Of a DNA stretch of 64,000 bases, positions 39,161-47,352 are shown piece by piece. The notes beneath the pieces are model-generated. The model saw nothing but the letters and a program-made list of their open reading frames with translations, was not told the DNA's origin and made no database searches. Position numbers and translations under genes: made by a program. The DNA is taken from NCBI GenBank assembly GCA_000818095.1, contig CP009416.1, positions 1,596,501 through 1,660,500 on the forward strand, written 5' to 3'. How positions within the stretch are numbered: the stretch's first letter is position 1; each line of letters starts with the position of its first letter. The stretch is from Jeotgalibacillus malaysiensis. GTDB lineage: Bacteria > Bacillota > Bacilli > Bacillales > Jeotgalibacillaceae.

Positions 39161-39952
39161 ATGGAGAAAAAGGAATGGTACCTCGAATACGAAATTCAAA
39201 AGAACCGTCCTGGACTGCTTGGTGACATATCATCTTTGCTTGGTATGCTTTCAATTAATATTGTAACAATCAATGGCGTCGATGAAGGTCGCAGAGGTAT
39301 GCTGCTGCTTGCAAGAAGTGATGAGCAAATTGTCAGACTTGAACTCATTCTGCGCACGATGGACACGATTCAGATGACGAAGCTGAGAGAGCCGAAACTG
39401 CGTGACCGAATGGCAGTCCGGCACGGCAGATATATCCAAAGAGATGCTGATGATAAAAAAACATTCAGGTTTATTCGTGATGAACTGGGGCTGCTTGTGG
39501 ATTTCATGGCAGAACTTTATAAACAGGATGGTCATAAATTAATCGGTATACGCGGCTTACCGCGTGTTGGCAAAACAGAGTCAATCGTTGCGGCAAGTGT
39601 GTGCGCAAATAAAAAATGGCTGTTTATGTCATCCACTCTTCTTAAGCAGACAGTCCGTGATAAATTAATTCCTGATGAATATAATGAAAACAATTTATTT
39701 ATTATAGATGGCGTTGTATCAACCCAGCGCGCTTCAGATAAGCACTGGCAGCTCGTACGGGAAATTATGAGAATGCCATCCATCAAAGTGATAGAGCACC
39801 CGGATATTTTTGTTGAGAACTCTGAATATTCGATTGATGACTTTGATTATATTATTGAACTGAGACACGATCCGGACGAAGAAATTACATATGAATTAAT
39901 GCACAAAAATGCAATGTTCAGCGGATCAGATTTTGGGGAATTTGAATTTTAA
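39161..39952 (+). CDS. ymfK: DUF3388 protein YmfK (ACT-like plus P-loop)
   Basis: The protein is 263 residues. The N-terminus resembles an ACT domain (EYEIQKNRPGLLGDISSLLGMLSINIVTINGVDEGRRGMLLLA). The middle holds a P-loop-like motif GLPRVGKTES near residue 131, then IIELRHDPDEEITYELMHKN. The family is conserved next to ymfM in Bacillales; its function is not established. The ATG at 39161 is chosen because AAAGGAG is 8 nt upstream and the conserved protein begins here. Confidence 0.9.
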   Translation: MEKKEWYLEYEIQKNRPGLLGDISSLLGMLSINIVTINGVDEGRRGMLLLARSDEQIVRLELILRTMDTIQMTKLREPKLRDRMAVRHGRYIQRDADDKKTFRFIRDELGLLVDFMAELYKQDGHKLIGIRGLPRVGKTESIVAASVCANKKWLFMSSTLLKQTVRDKLIPDEYNENNLFIIDGVVSTQRASDKHWQLVREIMRMPSIKVIEHPDIFVENSEYSIDDFDYIIELRHDPDEEITYELMHKNAMFSGSDFGEFEF

Positions 39953-39971
39953 GCATTGGCAGGTGTAAACA

Positions 39972-40862
39972 TTGACAGAACTAGGAAACCGCCTGAAAGA
40001 AGCCAGAGAAGCGAAAGGCTACTCTCTTGAAGAGCTTCAGGGGTTAACAAAAATACAAAAAAGATATCTCCAGGGGATTGAAGAGGGAGATTACTCAATG
40101 ATGCCTGGAGCATTTTATATACGGGCATTTATTAAGCAATACGCTGAGGCAGTAAATCTGAATGTAGATGAATTATTTGAAAATTATGCTTCCGATATTC
40201 CTAAAAACCAGGATGACCACATGCCTACTCAACTTTCAAGGGTTAAAACCAGAGGTAGTAAAAATACATCCACTGCCTTCAGATTCATACCTACTGCAGT
40301 AATGGCTGTGTTTGTAGTAGGGATTGTGGCACTTGCATATGTCCTTGTGCAGTCTTTTATGTCAGCTGACGGTGATGAACCGCAGGGAAATGAAGAGGTT
40401 CAGCAGGAAGAAGCTGTATCACTTGATCAGTCTGATGATACTGAGCAAGCTGTTGAAGAAGAACCTGCTGAAGAAACTGCAGAGGAAGATGTTGAAGAGG
40501 AGCCAGCAGAAGCTGAAGAAGAGCCTGCAGAGCCTGAAACACCTGCACTGGAAATTGAAAACGCAGGTACTGAAGGTGACACAACTAATTATCAGATCTC
40601 TTCATCTGAAGAGCTGACTGTGACGATTAATTCTGATTCTACATGGGTTGGAATTACAGATCAGTCAGGCAATCAGCTGGTGGATCAGATGCTTTCAGGC
40701 AGCGAAGAACTAACCTTTGATGCAACTGATCTGAATTGGTTCCGGATCCGCGTTGGAAGTGCTCCAGGTACTACAGTTTCCATTAACGGAGAACAGGTGG
40801 ACTTCGGCGCAACAGATATCATTACCCAAAACATGATTTTTGAAGTGCAAAATCCATCATAA
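39972..40862 (+). CDS. ymfM: RodZ-like cell-shape protein YmfM
   Basis: Single-pass membrane protein of 296 residues. The cytoplasmic N-terminal HTH_25 domain (ELGNRLKEAREAKGYSLEELQGLTKIQKRYLQGIEEGDY) matches the MreB-binding RodZ type. A membrane segment lies near 112-133. A Glu/Ala/Pro-rich acidic stretch covers about 140-195, and an extracytoplasmic DUF4115 domain follows (SWVGITDQSGNQLVDQML; WFRIRVGSAPGTTVSINGE). Starts with TTG at 39972 after GCAGGTG. It links shape/elongation to the pgsA lipid gene that follows. Confidence 0.92.
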   Translation: MTELGNRLKEAREAKGYSLEELQGLTKIQKRYLQGIEEGDYSMMPGAFYIRAFIKQYAEAVNLNVDELFENYASDIPKNQDDHMPTQLSRVKTRGSKNTSTAFRFIPTAVMAVFVVGIVALAYVLVQSFMSADGDEPQGNEEVQQEEAVSLDQSDDTEQAVEEEPAEETAEEDVEEEPAEAEEEPAEPETPALEIENAGTEGDTTNYQISSSEELTVTINSDSTWVGITDQSGNQLVDQMLSGSEELTFDATDLNWFRIRVGSAPGTTVSINGEQVDFGATDIITQNMIFEVQNPS

Positions 40863-40867
40863 TCTTT

Positions 40868-40900
40868 AAAATAGTCATCATGCGTGATGACTATTTTTTT
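40868..40900 (+). terminator. Terminator after ymfM
   Basis: AAAATAGTCATCA (40868-40880) and TGATGACTATTTT (40885-40897) form a perfect 13-bp stem with a TGCG loop and a T tail. Confidence 0.94.
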
Positions 40901-40908
40901 GATTGGGG

Positions 40909-40937
40909 TTTACATAGATGTAAGGGAAGGCTATTAA
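40909..40937 (+). promoter_or_regulatory. Sigma-A promoter of pgsA-cinA
   Basis: TTTACA (40909-40914), a 17-nt spacer and TATTAA (40932-40937), 40 nt before pgsA. Confidence 0.6.
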
Positions 40938-40976
40938 TTAATAAGTAGAAAATATCAGATTTAAAGGAGCACTAAT

Positions 40977-41555
40977 ATGAATGTACCTAATAAGATCACG
41001 ATTTCAAGAATTTTTCTGATCCCATTATTTATGGTGATTATGCTGGTTGATTTCGGCTGGGGGGAAATCACTCTTCTTGGCGCGGAAATGCCGGTTGCGC
41101 ACTTTGTTGGGGCACTGATTTTTATTTTTGCAGCTACAACCGACTGGGTGGATGGTTATTATGCAAGAAAGTATAATCAGGTAACAAACCTGGGGAAATT
41201 TCTTGACCCTCTTGCTGACAAACTTCTTGTTTCAGCAGCATTGATTATTCTCGTTGAGCTGCAAATGGCTCCGTCATGGATTGTGATTGTGATCATTTCA
41301 CGTGAATTTGCTATTACCGGTCTTAGACTCGTACTTGCTGGAACCGGGGAAGTACACGCTGCTGCCATGCTTGGTAAAATTAAAATGTGGATGCAGATTG
41401 TGGCCATTTCAGCGCTGCTGCTTCACAATATATTCTTTACGATGTTTAATGTACCGTTTGATTTAATTGCCCTCTATATTGCGGCATTTTTCACGATCTG
41501 GTCCGGAGTTGATTACTTTATCAAAAACTGGGGTGCTTTTAAAGATTCCAAATAA
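40977..41555 (+). CDS. pgsA: Phosphatidylglycerophosphate synthase
   Basis: Joins CDP-diacylglycerol and glycerol 3-phosphate on the way to phosphatidylglycerol. Integral membrane protein of 192 residues. The CDP-alcohol phosphotransferase motif D-x2-DG-x2-AR-x8-G-x3-D-x3-D is complete, from TDWVDGYYAR to FLDPLADK, near residues 53-80. About five membrane segments. RBS AAAGGAG precedes the ATG at 40977; cinA starts 12 nt after the stop. Confidence 0.96.
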   Translation: MNVPNKITISRIFLIPLFMVIMLVDFGWGEITLLGAEMPVAHFVGALIFIFAATTDWVDGYYARKYNQVTNLGKFLDPLADKLLVSAALIILVELQMAPSWIVIVIISREFAITGLRLVLAGTGEVHAAAMLGKIKMWMQIVAISALLLHNIFFTMFNVPFDLIALYIAAFFTIWSGVDYFIKNWGAFKDSK

Positions 41556-41567
41556 GGAGCTACCTAT

Positions 41568-42827
41568 ATGAATGCTGAAATTATTGCAGTGGGGTCTGAA
41601 CTTTTGCTTGGTCAGATTGCCAATACTAATGCACAATTTATCTCTGCGAGGCTCGCGGAATCAGGAATCAATGTCTATCATCACAGTGTGGTGGGAGACA
41701 ATGAAGAGCGGCTTTTACAAACGCTTTCCCATGCTGATAAGAGATCTGATCTGATTATTATTACAGGTGGTTTGGGACCTACTAAAGACGATTTAACAAA
41801 AGAAACGACAGCGGACTTTCTCGCCTGCGGACTTTCCTATGATGAAGAGTCTTTAAAAGCAATAGAGCAGTATTTTATCCAGACAGGAACTACTATGACA
41901 GAAAATAACCGCAAGCAGGCTCTCGTGCTTGAAGACAGTACGGTATTCTTTAATTTTCACGGGATGGCTCCAGGAATGCTGAAGTCTTCTGGTGATAAAA
42001 GCTATCTTTTACTGCCAGGGCCTCCGCGTGAAATGAAGCCGATGCTTGTTGACCAGGTACTTCCTTATCTGCAGCACCATAAAACTGAAAACAGTTCAAT
42101 TCATTCAAAAGTGATGCGTTTTTTCGGTATAGGTGAAGCAGACCTTGAATCCCGCATAGAGGATATTCTAAGCGAACAGTCAAATCCAACAATCGCACCC
42201 CTTGCTGAAGACGGTGAGGTAACGCTCAGAGTTACTGCAAGAAGCAGTGACTTAAATGAAGCTGAACACCTTGTGGATCAGATGGTTAGAGTGATCGAAG
42301 ACAGAGTTGGTGATTATTGCTACGGATATGATCAGAACAATCTTTTACAAAAGCTGTCTTTGCTGCTTGAACATAAGAAAATGACTGTATCCTCAGCTGA
42401 AAGTCTCACGGGTGGGCTCTTCTCTTCAGAACTTGCTTCAATCCCGGGAGCAAGTAATTACCTTTCTGGTGGCATTACAGTCTATACAGATGAAGCAAAG
42501 AAAAATGTACTTGGCGTAGAGAAGGACCTTTTAGATCAGTACGGTGCTGTAAGCCGGGAATGCGCTGAATCCATGGCACAACAAATCCGTATAAAGTTCG
42601 GCAGTGATGTGGGTATCAGCTTTACAGGCGTTGCGGGTCCGGGGGACTATCATGGTATTGCTGAGGGCACAGTATGGATTGGTGTTTCACTCTCGAGCGG
42701 ATATACGGCTTCCTTCACACTGACATTAAAAGGAGACAGAAACTTTAAAAGAATCAGTGCGGTAAAATACGGTATTTATTCACTTATTCAGCTGATTGAG
42801 AAAGATGCGGGTCCGTTGAAAGTATAA
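41568..42827 (+). CDS. cinA: CinA-family nucleotide pyrophosphatase/amidohydrolase
   Basis: The protein is 419 residues. The N-terminal MoaB/MogA-like domain has GSELLLGQIANTNAQFIS and ITGGLGPTKDDLTKE. The C-terminal CinA/PncC domain has SSAESLTGGLFSSELASIPGASNYLSGG and FTGVAGPGDYHGIAEGTVWIG. The family is tied to NAD recycling (NMN deamidation, ADP-ribose hydrolysis) and in some species to competence. It precedes recA, a conserved order. Confidence 0.95.
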   Translation: MNAEIIAVGSELLLGQIANTNAQFISARLAESGINVYHHSVVGDNEERLLQTLSHADKRSDLIIITGGLGPTKDDLTKETTADFLACGLSYDEESLKAIEQYFIQTGTTMTENNRKQALVLEDSTVFFNFHGMAPGMLKSSGDKSYLLLPGPPREMKPMLVDQVLPYLQHHKTENSSIHSKVMRFFGIGEADLESRIEDILSEQSNPTIAPLAEDGEVTLRVTARSSDLNEAEHLVDQMVRVIEDRVGDYCYGYDQNNLLQKLSLLLEHKKMTVSSAESLTGGLFSSELASIPGASNYLSGGITVYTDEAKKNVLGVEKDLLDQYGAVSRECAESMAQQIRIKFGSDVGISFTGVAGPGDYHGIAEGTVWIGVSLSSGYTASFTLTLKGDRNFKRISAVKYGIYSLIQLIEKDAGPLKV

Positions 42828-42859
42828 TAACAATCTGAATTTCAAATATGACCGGATTA

Positions 42860-42923
42860 AAAAGATCATTTTTGCAGGTTGATCAGTGTTTTTTTAGCAC
42901 ATACCTGTTAAAAATGATCTTTT
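42860..42923 (+). terminator. Overlapping hairpins between cinA and recA
   Basis: A 14-nt arm (42860-42873) is the exact reverse complement of 42910-42923, reinforced by CAGGT/ACCTG inside. Within it, GATCA (42864-42868) can instead pair with TGATC (42880-42884), directly upstream of a run of seven Ts, forming a forward terminator. The two folds are mutually exclusive. Confidence 0.7.
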
Positions 42924-42932
42924 AAAAAAATA

Positions 42933-42946
42933 CGAATAAATGTTCG
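42933..42946 (+). promoter_or_regulatory. LexA/SOS box of recA
   Basis: CGAATAAATGTTCG fits the Gram-positive SOS box (CGAACRNRYGTTYG) with GAAT in the left half, as I recall for the B. subtilis recA box. It ends 9 nt before the recA -35 element, so LexA should repress recA until DNA damage. Confidence 0.8.
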
Positions 42947-42954
42947 GTTTTTAC

Positions 42955-42983
42955 TTGTTATCTGTTCTGAAAAAGAGTATAGT
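42955..42983 (+). promoter_or_regulatory. Sigma-A promoter of recA
   Basis: TTGTTA (42955-42960), a 17-nt spacer and TATAGT (42978-42983). Transcription would start near 42990. A small hairpin (AGACG/CGTCT) lies in the leader before the ribosome site. Confidence 0.7.
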
Positions 42984-43036
42984 AGAGTTAGGTTATGAGA
43001 CGTCATCGTGGCGTCTATTTTAAAGGAGGAATTAAT

Positions 43037-44095
43037 GTGAGTGATCGTCAGGCAGCGCTCGATATGGCGCTTAAACAGATAGAAAAACAGTTCGGTAAAG
43101 GTTCAATCATGAAGCTTGGAGAACAGACAGACAGAAGAGTAAATACAGTATCAAGCGGTTCCGTTTCACTCGATGCAGCACTTGGGGTAGGCGGATACCC
43201 TAGAGGCCGTGTAATTGAAATCTACGGTCCTGAAAGTTCAGGTAAAACGACAGTTGCACTTCATGCAATCGCTGAGGTACAGGCAAATGGCGGACAGGCT
43301 GCTTTTATCGATGCTGAGCACGCACTTGATCCTGTATATGCACAAAAGCTTGGAGTTAACATAGATGAATTGCTTTTATCACAGCCGGATACCGGTGAAC
43401 AGGCACTTGAGATTGCTGAAGCCCTGGTACGAAGCGGAGCGGTTGAGATTGTGATCGTCGATTCAGTAGCGGCACTTGTACCAAAAGCGGAAATCGAAGG
43501 AGAAATGGGAGATTCACACGTTGGTCTGCAGGCGCGTTTAATGTCTCAGGCACTTCGAAAGCTTTCAGGTGCAATCAGTAAATCAAATACAATTGCAATC
43601 TTTATTAATCAGATTCGTGAAAAAGTAGGCGTGATGTTCGGAAGCCCGGAAACTACACCAGGCGGACGTGCCCTTAAGTTCTACTCTTCAGTGCGCCTTG
43701 ATGTACGCCGTGCAGAAACACTGAAGCAGGGTAATGATATGGTTGGAAACAAAACGCGTATTAAGGTCGTCAAGAATAAAGTTGCGCCACCATTCCGTAT
43801 TGCGGAAGTAGATATTATGTATGGTGAAGGGATTTCAAAAGAAGGAGAAATCATTGACCTTGGTGCAGAAGCGGATATCGTCCAAAAGAGCGGCTCATGG
43901 TATTCTTATGAAGGTGAACGTCTTGGTCAGGGACGCGAGAATGCGAAGCAGTTCCTGAAAGAGAATACAGACCTGCGCCAGCAGATCCTTCTGAAGATCC
44001 GGGAGCATTATGGTATGGATCAGGCTCATAAAGCACCTGAAAATGAACAAGATGATGCAGAAGCAGAAGAATTTGATCTGCTTGAAGATAAGTAA
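43037..44095 (+). CDS. recA: Recombinase RecA
   Basis: Forms filaments on single-stranded DNA, drives strand exchange and triggers LexA self-cleavage. The protein is 352 residues. Walker [10 protein letters not shown] near 65, [37 protein letters not shown], and loop [21 protein letters not shown]. The C-terminus is acidic. GTG at 43037 is chosen: AAAGGAGG is at 43022-43029 and the family starts [11 protein letters not shown]. Confidence 0.98.
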   Translation: MSDRQAALDMALKQIEKQFGKGSIMKLGEQTDRRVNTVSSGSVSLDAALGVGGYPRGRVIEIYGPESSGKTTVALHAIAEVQANGGQAAFIDAEHALDPVYAQKLGVNIDELLLSQPDTGEQALEIAEALVRSGAVEIVIVDSVAALVPKAEIEGEMGDSHVGLQARLMSQALRKLSGAISKSNTIAIFINQIREKVGVMFGSPETTPGGRALKFYSSVRLDVRRAETLKQGNDMVGNKTRIKVVKNKVAPPFRIAEVDIMYGEGISKEGEIIDLGAEADIVQKSGSWYSYEGERLGQGRENAKQFLKENTDLRQQILLKIREHYGMDQAHKAPENEQDDAEAEEFDLLEDK

Positions 44096-44104
44096 TAGGA
44101 CTTT

Positions 44105-44136
44105 AAAAAGGCGGGAAAATGACTCCTGCCTTTTTT
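44105..44136 (+). terminator. Terminator after recA
   Basis: AAAAAGGCGGGA (44105-44116) pairs with TCCTGCCTTTTT (44124-44135), one wobble, T tail to 44136. Confidence 0.92.
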
Positions 44137-44174
44137 CTTATTAAAATGTTATAGGACAGATTATTCAAGGTTAC

Positions 44175-44276
44175 TTGACAATGAAAAATTGCAGACTTAA
44201 AATTAAGATTGTATATTTTTCAATTTTTCTAATTGATAAGTAAATGTCATGAAGTCTTCCGTGAGCATTCGGAAGA
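44175..44276 (+). promoter_or_regulatory. Promoter and leader of rny
   Basis: TTGACA (44175-44180), a 17-nt spacer and TAAAAT (44198-44203) make a near-consensus sigma-A promoter. The leader of about 115 nt has a hairpin, TCTTCCG (44255-44261) with CGGAAGA (44270-44276), without a T tail. RNase Y leaders could be self-processed; that is speculation. Confidence 0.75.
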
Positions 44277-44324
44277 TCCTGAAAAGACAAGCATGAAGAG
44301 AATAAGCAAGAGGAGGTGAATACG

Positions 44325-45884
44325 ATGGGAGCATTCGAGATCACCTTCATTTTGGCTGGCATTATCGTCGGTGTGGTTGTTGGTTATTTGATACACAAAT
44401 TCATGATGGACGCGAAAGTCGGCGGTGCGAAAGGAACTGTTGAACAAATCCTGGCAAACGGGAAACGTGAAGCAGAGGCACTGAAGAAAGAAGCGCTGCT
44501 TGAAGCGAAAGATGAGAATCATAAACTTCGCTCAGAAATTGAAGCAGAACTCCGTGAACGCAGAAATGAACTGCAAAAGCAGGAAAACCGCCTGATGCAG
44601 CGGGAAGAAAACCTGGATCGCAAAGATGACTCGCTTAATAAGCGGGAGTCAATGCAGGAACGTAAAGATCAATCACTGCATGAAAGACAACAACATATTG
44701 AAGAGATGGAAAGCAAAGTGGAGGAGATGGTTCAAAAGCAAGAGCTCGAACTTGAACGTGTATCTGGACTGACGCGCGAAGAAGCGAAAGCAATTATACT
44801 TGATCAGGTAGAGAAAGAACTGTCACAGGATATTGCAGTTATGGTGAAAGAACAGGAAAACCGTGCAAAAGAAGAATCAGAGAAGAAAGCAAGAGAACTG
44901 CTGTCTCTGGCAATTCAAAGGTGTGCGGCTGACCATGTGGCTGAAACCACTGTTTCTGTCGTAAACCTGCCGAATGATGAAATGAAAGGCCGCATCATCG
45001 GAAGGGAAGGACGAAATATCAGAACGCTGGAAACGCTGACAGGAATTGATCTTATTATTGATGATACACCGGAAGCGGTTATTCTATCAGGATTCGATCC
45101 TATCAGAAGAGAAACAGCAAGAATTGCGCTTGAAAAACTGGTTCAGGATGGGCGCATTCACCCTGCAAGAATTGAGGAAATGGTTGATAAGGCACGTCGT
45201 GAAGTAGACGAGCATATTCGTGAAATCGGTGAACAGACGACATTTGATGTTGGTGTACACGGGCTTCACCCGGATCTGATCAAAATTCTTGGCAGGCTGA
45301 AATACCGTACAAGTTACGGACAAAATGTACTCAAGCATTCTACTGAGGTGGCTTACCTTTCAGGCTTACTTGCAGCTGAACTGGGTGAGGATGTTGCGCT
45401 GGCACGAAGAGCAGGACTCCTTCACGATATCGGTAAAGCGATTGACCATGAGGTTGAAGGCAGTCACGTTGAAATTGGTGTGGAACTTGCAACTAAGTAT
45501 AAGGAACATCCTGTAGTGATTAACAGTATCGCGTCACACCACGGTGATTATGAAGCAACTTCAGTCATTGCGGTACTCGTTGCAGCAGCTGATGCACTTT
45601 CAGCAGCTAGACCGGGCGCAAGAAGTGAAACGCTTGAAAACTATATCAGAAGACTTGAACGCCTTGAAGAAATCTCTGAAGGCTATGAAGGTGTTGAAAA
45701 ATCATTTGCTATCCAGGCGGGCCGCGAAATTCGTATAATGGTTCGTCCTGAGCAGATTGATGACCTGACCGCTCACAGACTTGCTCGTGATATTCGCAAG
45801 CAGATCGAAGAAGAGCTGAATTATCCTGGTCACATTAAAGTAACAGTCATTAGAGAAACAAGGGCTGTTGAATACGCGAAATAA
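44325..45884 (+). CDS. rny: Ribonuclease Y
   Basis: Membrane-anchored endoribonuclease that initiates mRNA decay. The protein is 519 residues. One N-terminal membrane segment (about 5-25) is followed by a long charged coiled coil to about 190. Then come a KH domain ([31 protein letters not shown]) and an HD domain ([42 protein letters not shown]). The ATG at 44325 has AGGAGG 8 nt upstream; the in-frame GTG at 44316 overlaps that ribosome site. Partner of RicA, encoded downstream at 51689. Confidence 0.97.
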   Translation: MGAFEITFILAGIIVGVVVGYLIHKFMMDAKVGGAKGTVEQILANGKREAEALKKEALLEAKDENHKLRSEIEAELRERRNELQKQENRLMQREENLDRKDDSLNKRESMQERKDQSLHERQQHIEEMESKVEEMVQKQELELERVSGLTREEAKAIILDQVEKELSQDIAVMVKEQENRAKEESEKKARELLSLAIQRCAADHVAETTVSVVNLPNDEMKGRIIGREGRNIRTLETLTGIDLIIDDTPEAVILSGFDPIRRETARIALEKLVQDGRIHPARIEEMVDKARREVDEHIREIGEQTTFDVGVHGLHPDLIKILGRLKYRTSYGQNVLKHSTEVAYLSGLLAAELGEDVALARRAGLLHDIGKAIDHEVEGSHVEIGVELATKYKEHPVVINSIASHHGDYEATSVIAVLVAAADALSAARPGARSETLENYIRRLERLEEISEGYEGVEKSFAIQAGREIRIMVRPEQIDDLTAHRLARDIRKQIEEELNYPGHIKVTVIRETRAVEYAK

Positions 45885-45886
45885 TC

Positions 45887-45915
45887 AAAGCGATGTGCTT
45901 CAGCACATCGCTTTT
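45887..45915 (+). terminator. Terminator after rny
   Basis: AAAGCGATGTGCT (45887-45899) and AGCACATCGCTTT (45902-45914) form a 13-bp stem (terminal bases open in the loop) followed by T. Confidence 0.85.
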
Positions 45916-46016
45916 AACTTGTTCAATTTTTAGGCAGGGGATTAGCCGTTATATTGAAACGTCGAACTTTTCATGCTAAAGTTTGAACAAAGTCCATATT
46001 TAGAAAGAGGAATATA

Positions 46017-46808
46017 ATGAAAATACTTTTTATTGGAGACGTTGTAGGTTCTCCCGGGAGAGAAATGATAGATGAATACCTTCCAAAATTAAAAGAAAGA
46101 CATGAGCCGGATGCGGTGATCGTAAATGGTGAAAATGCTGCGTCTGGACGAGGAATCACGCAAAAAATTTATGATCAGCTGATTCAGGCAGGAGCTGATA
46201 TGATCACTCTCGGGAATCACACCTGGGATAATAAAGACTTATTCAATTTTGTTGATAAAGCGGATCAGCTTGTCAGACCGCTTAATTATCCTAAAGGAAC
46301 ACCGGGTAAAGGGATCCGCTTTTTTCAGGCGGGCAGTGCTGAAGTCGCAGTAGTGAATGCGCTGGGCAGAACCTTTATGAATCCTGTAGATGATCCTTTT
46401 CCCGCAGTGAGACAGGCGGTCACAGAGGCAAAGAGACAGACGCCATTTGTATTTGTTGATTTCCATGCAGAGGCTACAAGCGAGAAGCAGGCTATGGGCT
46501 GGTATCTTGACGGTAAAGCGTCTGCAGTGGTCGGTACCCATACACATGTTCAAACTGCAGATAACAGAATTCTTCCTGGGGGAACAGCATATTTATCAGA
46601 TGTAGGGATGACCGGACCTTACGATGCAATTTTAGGGATGGAAAAAGAAGCAGTACTAAAGCGTTTTATTACAGGCTTACCTTCAAGGTTTGAAGTGCCT
46701 AAGACCGGCAGAGCGATTTTAAGCGGCTGTCTGATTACACTGGATCGGAAATCAGGTAACGCTTTGTCTATTGATCGCATCTTAATTAATGAAGACCATC
46801 CTTTTTAA
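46017..46808 (+). CDS. ymdB: Metallophosphodiesterase YmdB
   Basis: 2',3'-cyclic nucleotide phosphodiesterase family, 263 residues. Metal-site motifs are FIGDVVGSPGR, VNGENAASGRGI, GNHTWDNKD, FHAEATSEKQAMG and VGTHTHVQTAD. In B. subtilis YmdB affects biofilm-versus-motility choice. The ATG at 46017 follows GAAAGAGG. It follows rny as in B. subtilis. Confidence 0.95.
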   Translation: MKILFIGDVVGSPGREMIDEYLPKLKERHEPDAVIVNGENAASGRGITQKIYDQLIQAGADMITLGNHTWDNKDLFNFVDKADQLVRPLNYPKGTPGKGIRFFQAGSAEVAVVNALGRTFMNPVDDPFPAVRQAVTEAKRQTPFVFVDFHAEATSEKQAMGWYLDGKASAVVGTHTHVQTADNRILPGGTAYLSDVGMTGPYDAILGMEKEAVLKRFITGLPSRFEVPKTGRAILSGCLITLDRKSGNALSIDRILINEDHPF

Positions 46809-46907
46809 ACACTGTAATATTGCTTCCTTCTGCATAACTTCACGCTAAATGGAATATAGTGAATGGACACTAGCACATGTTAGCGGTTGAAGAAGGGGGA
46901 TCTGCAG

Positions 46908-47144
46908 TTGAATGTATTAAAAGTATCGTCAAAATCTAATCCAAATTCAGTGGCAGGTGCATTAGCAGGTGTTTTGAGAGAAAAAGGCTTTGTTGAAGTT
47001 CAGGCGATTGGTGCAGGAGCGCTGAATCAGGCGGTCAAAGCGGTCGCCATCTCAAGAGGTTTTGTGGCACAGGCAGGGATTGATCTGATCTGTATTCCAG
47101 CATTTACAGATATTCAGATTGAAGGAAAAAAGAACCGCCATTAA
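46908..47144 (+). CDS. spoVS: Stage V sporulation protein S, frameshifted C-terminus
   Basis: Small Alba-like protein needed for late sporulation; normally one of the most conserved spore proteins, 86 residues in B. subtilis from memory. Here 78 residues read from TTG 46908 (after GGGGGA) to the stop at 47142-47144. The body matches closely (SVAGALAGVLREKGFVEVQAIGAGALNQAVKAVAISRGF; DLICIPAFTDIQIEG). After a run of six As (47126-47131) the frame ends GKKNRH, while another frame continues TAIKLIIEPR to a stop at 47164-47166, which is the normal family end. Two more As would restore exactly 86 residues. See findings. Confidence 0.92.
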   Translation: MNVLKVSSKSNPNSVAGALAGVLREKGFVEVQAIGAGALNQAVKAVAISRGFVAQAGIDLICIPAFTDIQIEGKKNRH

Positions 47145-47170
47145 ATTAATTATTGAACCAAGGTAAGAGT

Positions 47171-47196
47171 AAGCCGCTGCTTTTGCAGCGGCTTTT
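47171..47196 (+). terminator. Terminator after spoVS
   Basis: AAGCCGCTGC (47171-47180) and GCAGCGGCTT (47185-47194) form a perfect 10-bp stem with a TTTT loop and short T tail. It begins 5 nt after the ancestral spoVS stop (47166). Confidence 0.85.
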
Positions 47197-47295
47197 GATT
47201 TTGTATATAGTAATATTATTATGTAAACTAATATTCAACCAAAGGACTGAATTTACTGCATGTCTCTTCAAATAGATGTGCCGCTTCAGTAAACG

Positions 47296-47304
47296 TGATA
47301 AAAT
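47296..47304 (+). promoter_or_regulatory. Extended -10 promoter candidate of korA
   Basis: TGATAAAAT is a TG-extended -10 box (TAAAAT at 47299-47304) 49 nt before korA. No clear -35 box is seen. Confidence 0.4.
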
Positions 47305-47352
47305 GAACAATGATGAATTTCTACATATTGCGCAGTTGAAGGAGAGATTAGA

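Noticed and set aside
40381-40560. Repetitive Glu/Ala/Pro codons in ymfM as a DNA tandem repeat
   Set aside because: The units are irregular at both DNA and protein level; it is an acidic low-complexity linker, common in RodZ-like proteins.
47126-47144. A-AAA-AAG in spoVS as a programmed -1 frameshift site
   Set aside because: A -1 shift leads to another stop within a few codons (EPPLN-stop). Only +1, or adding two As, restores the family C-terminus.
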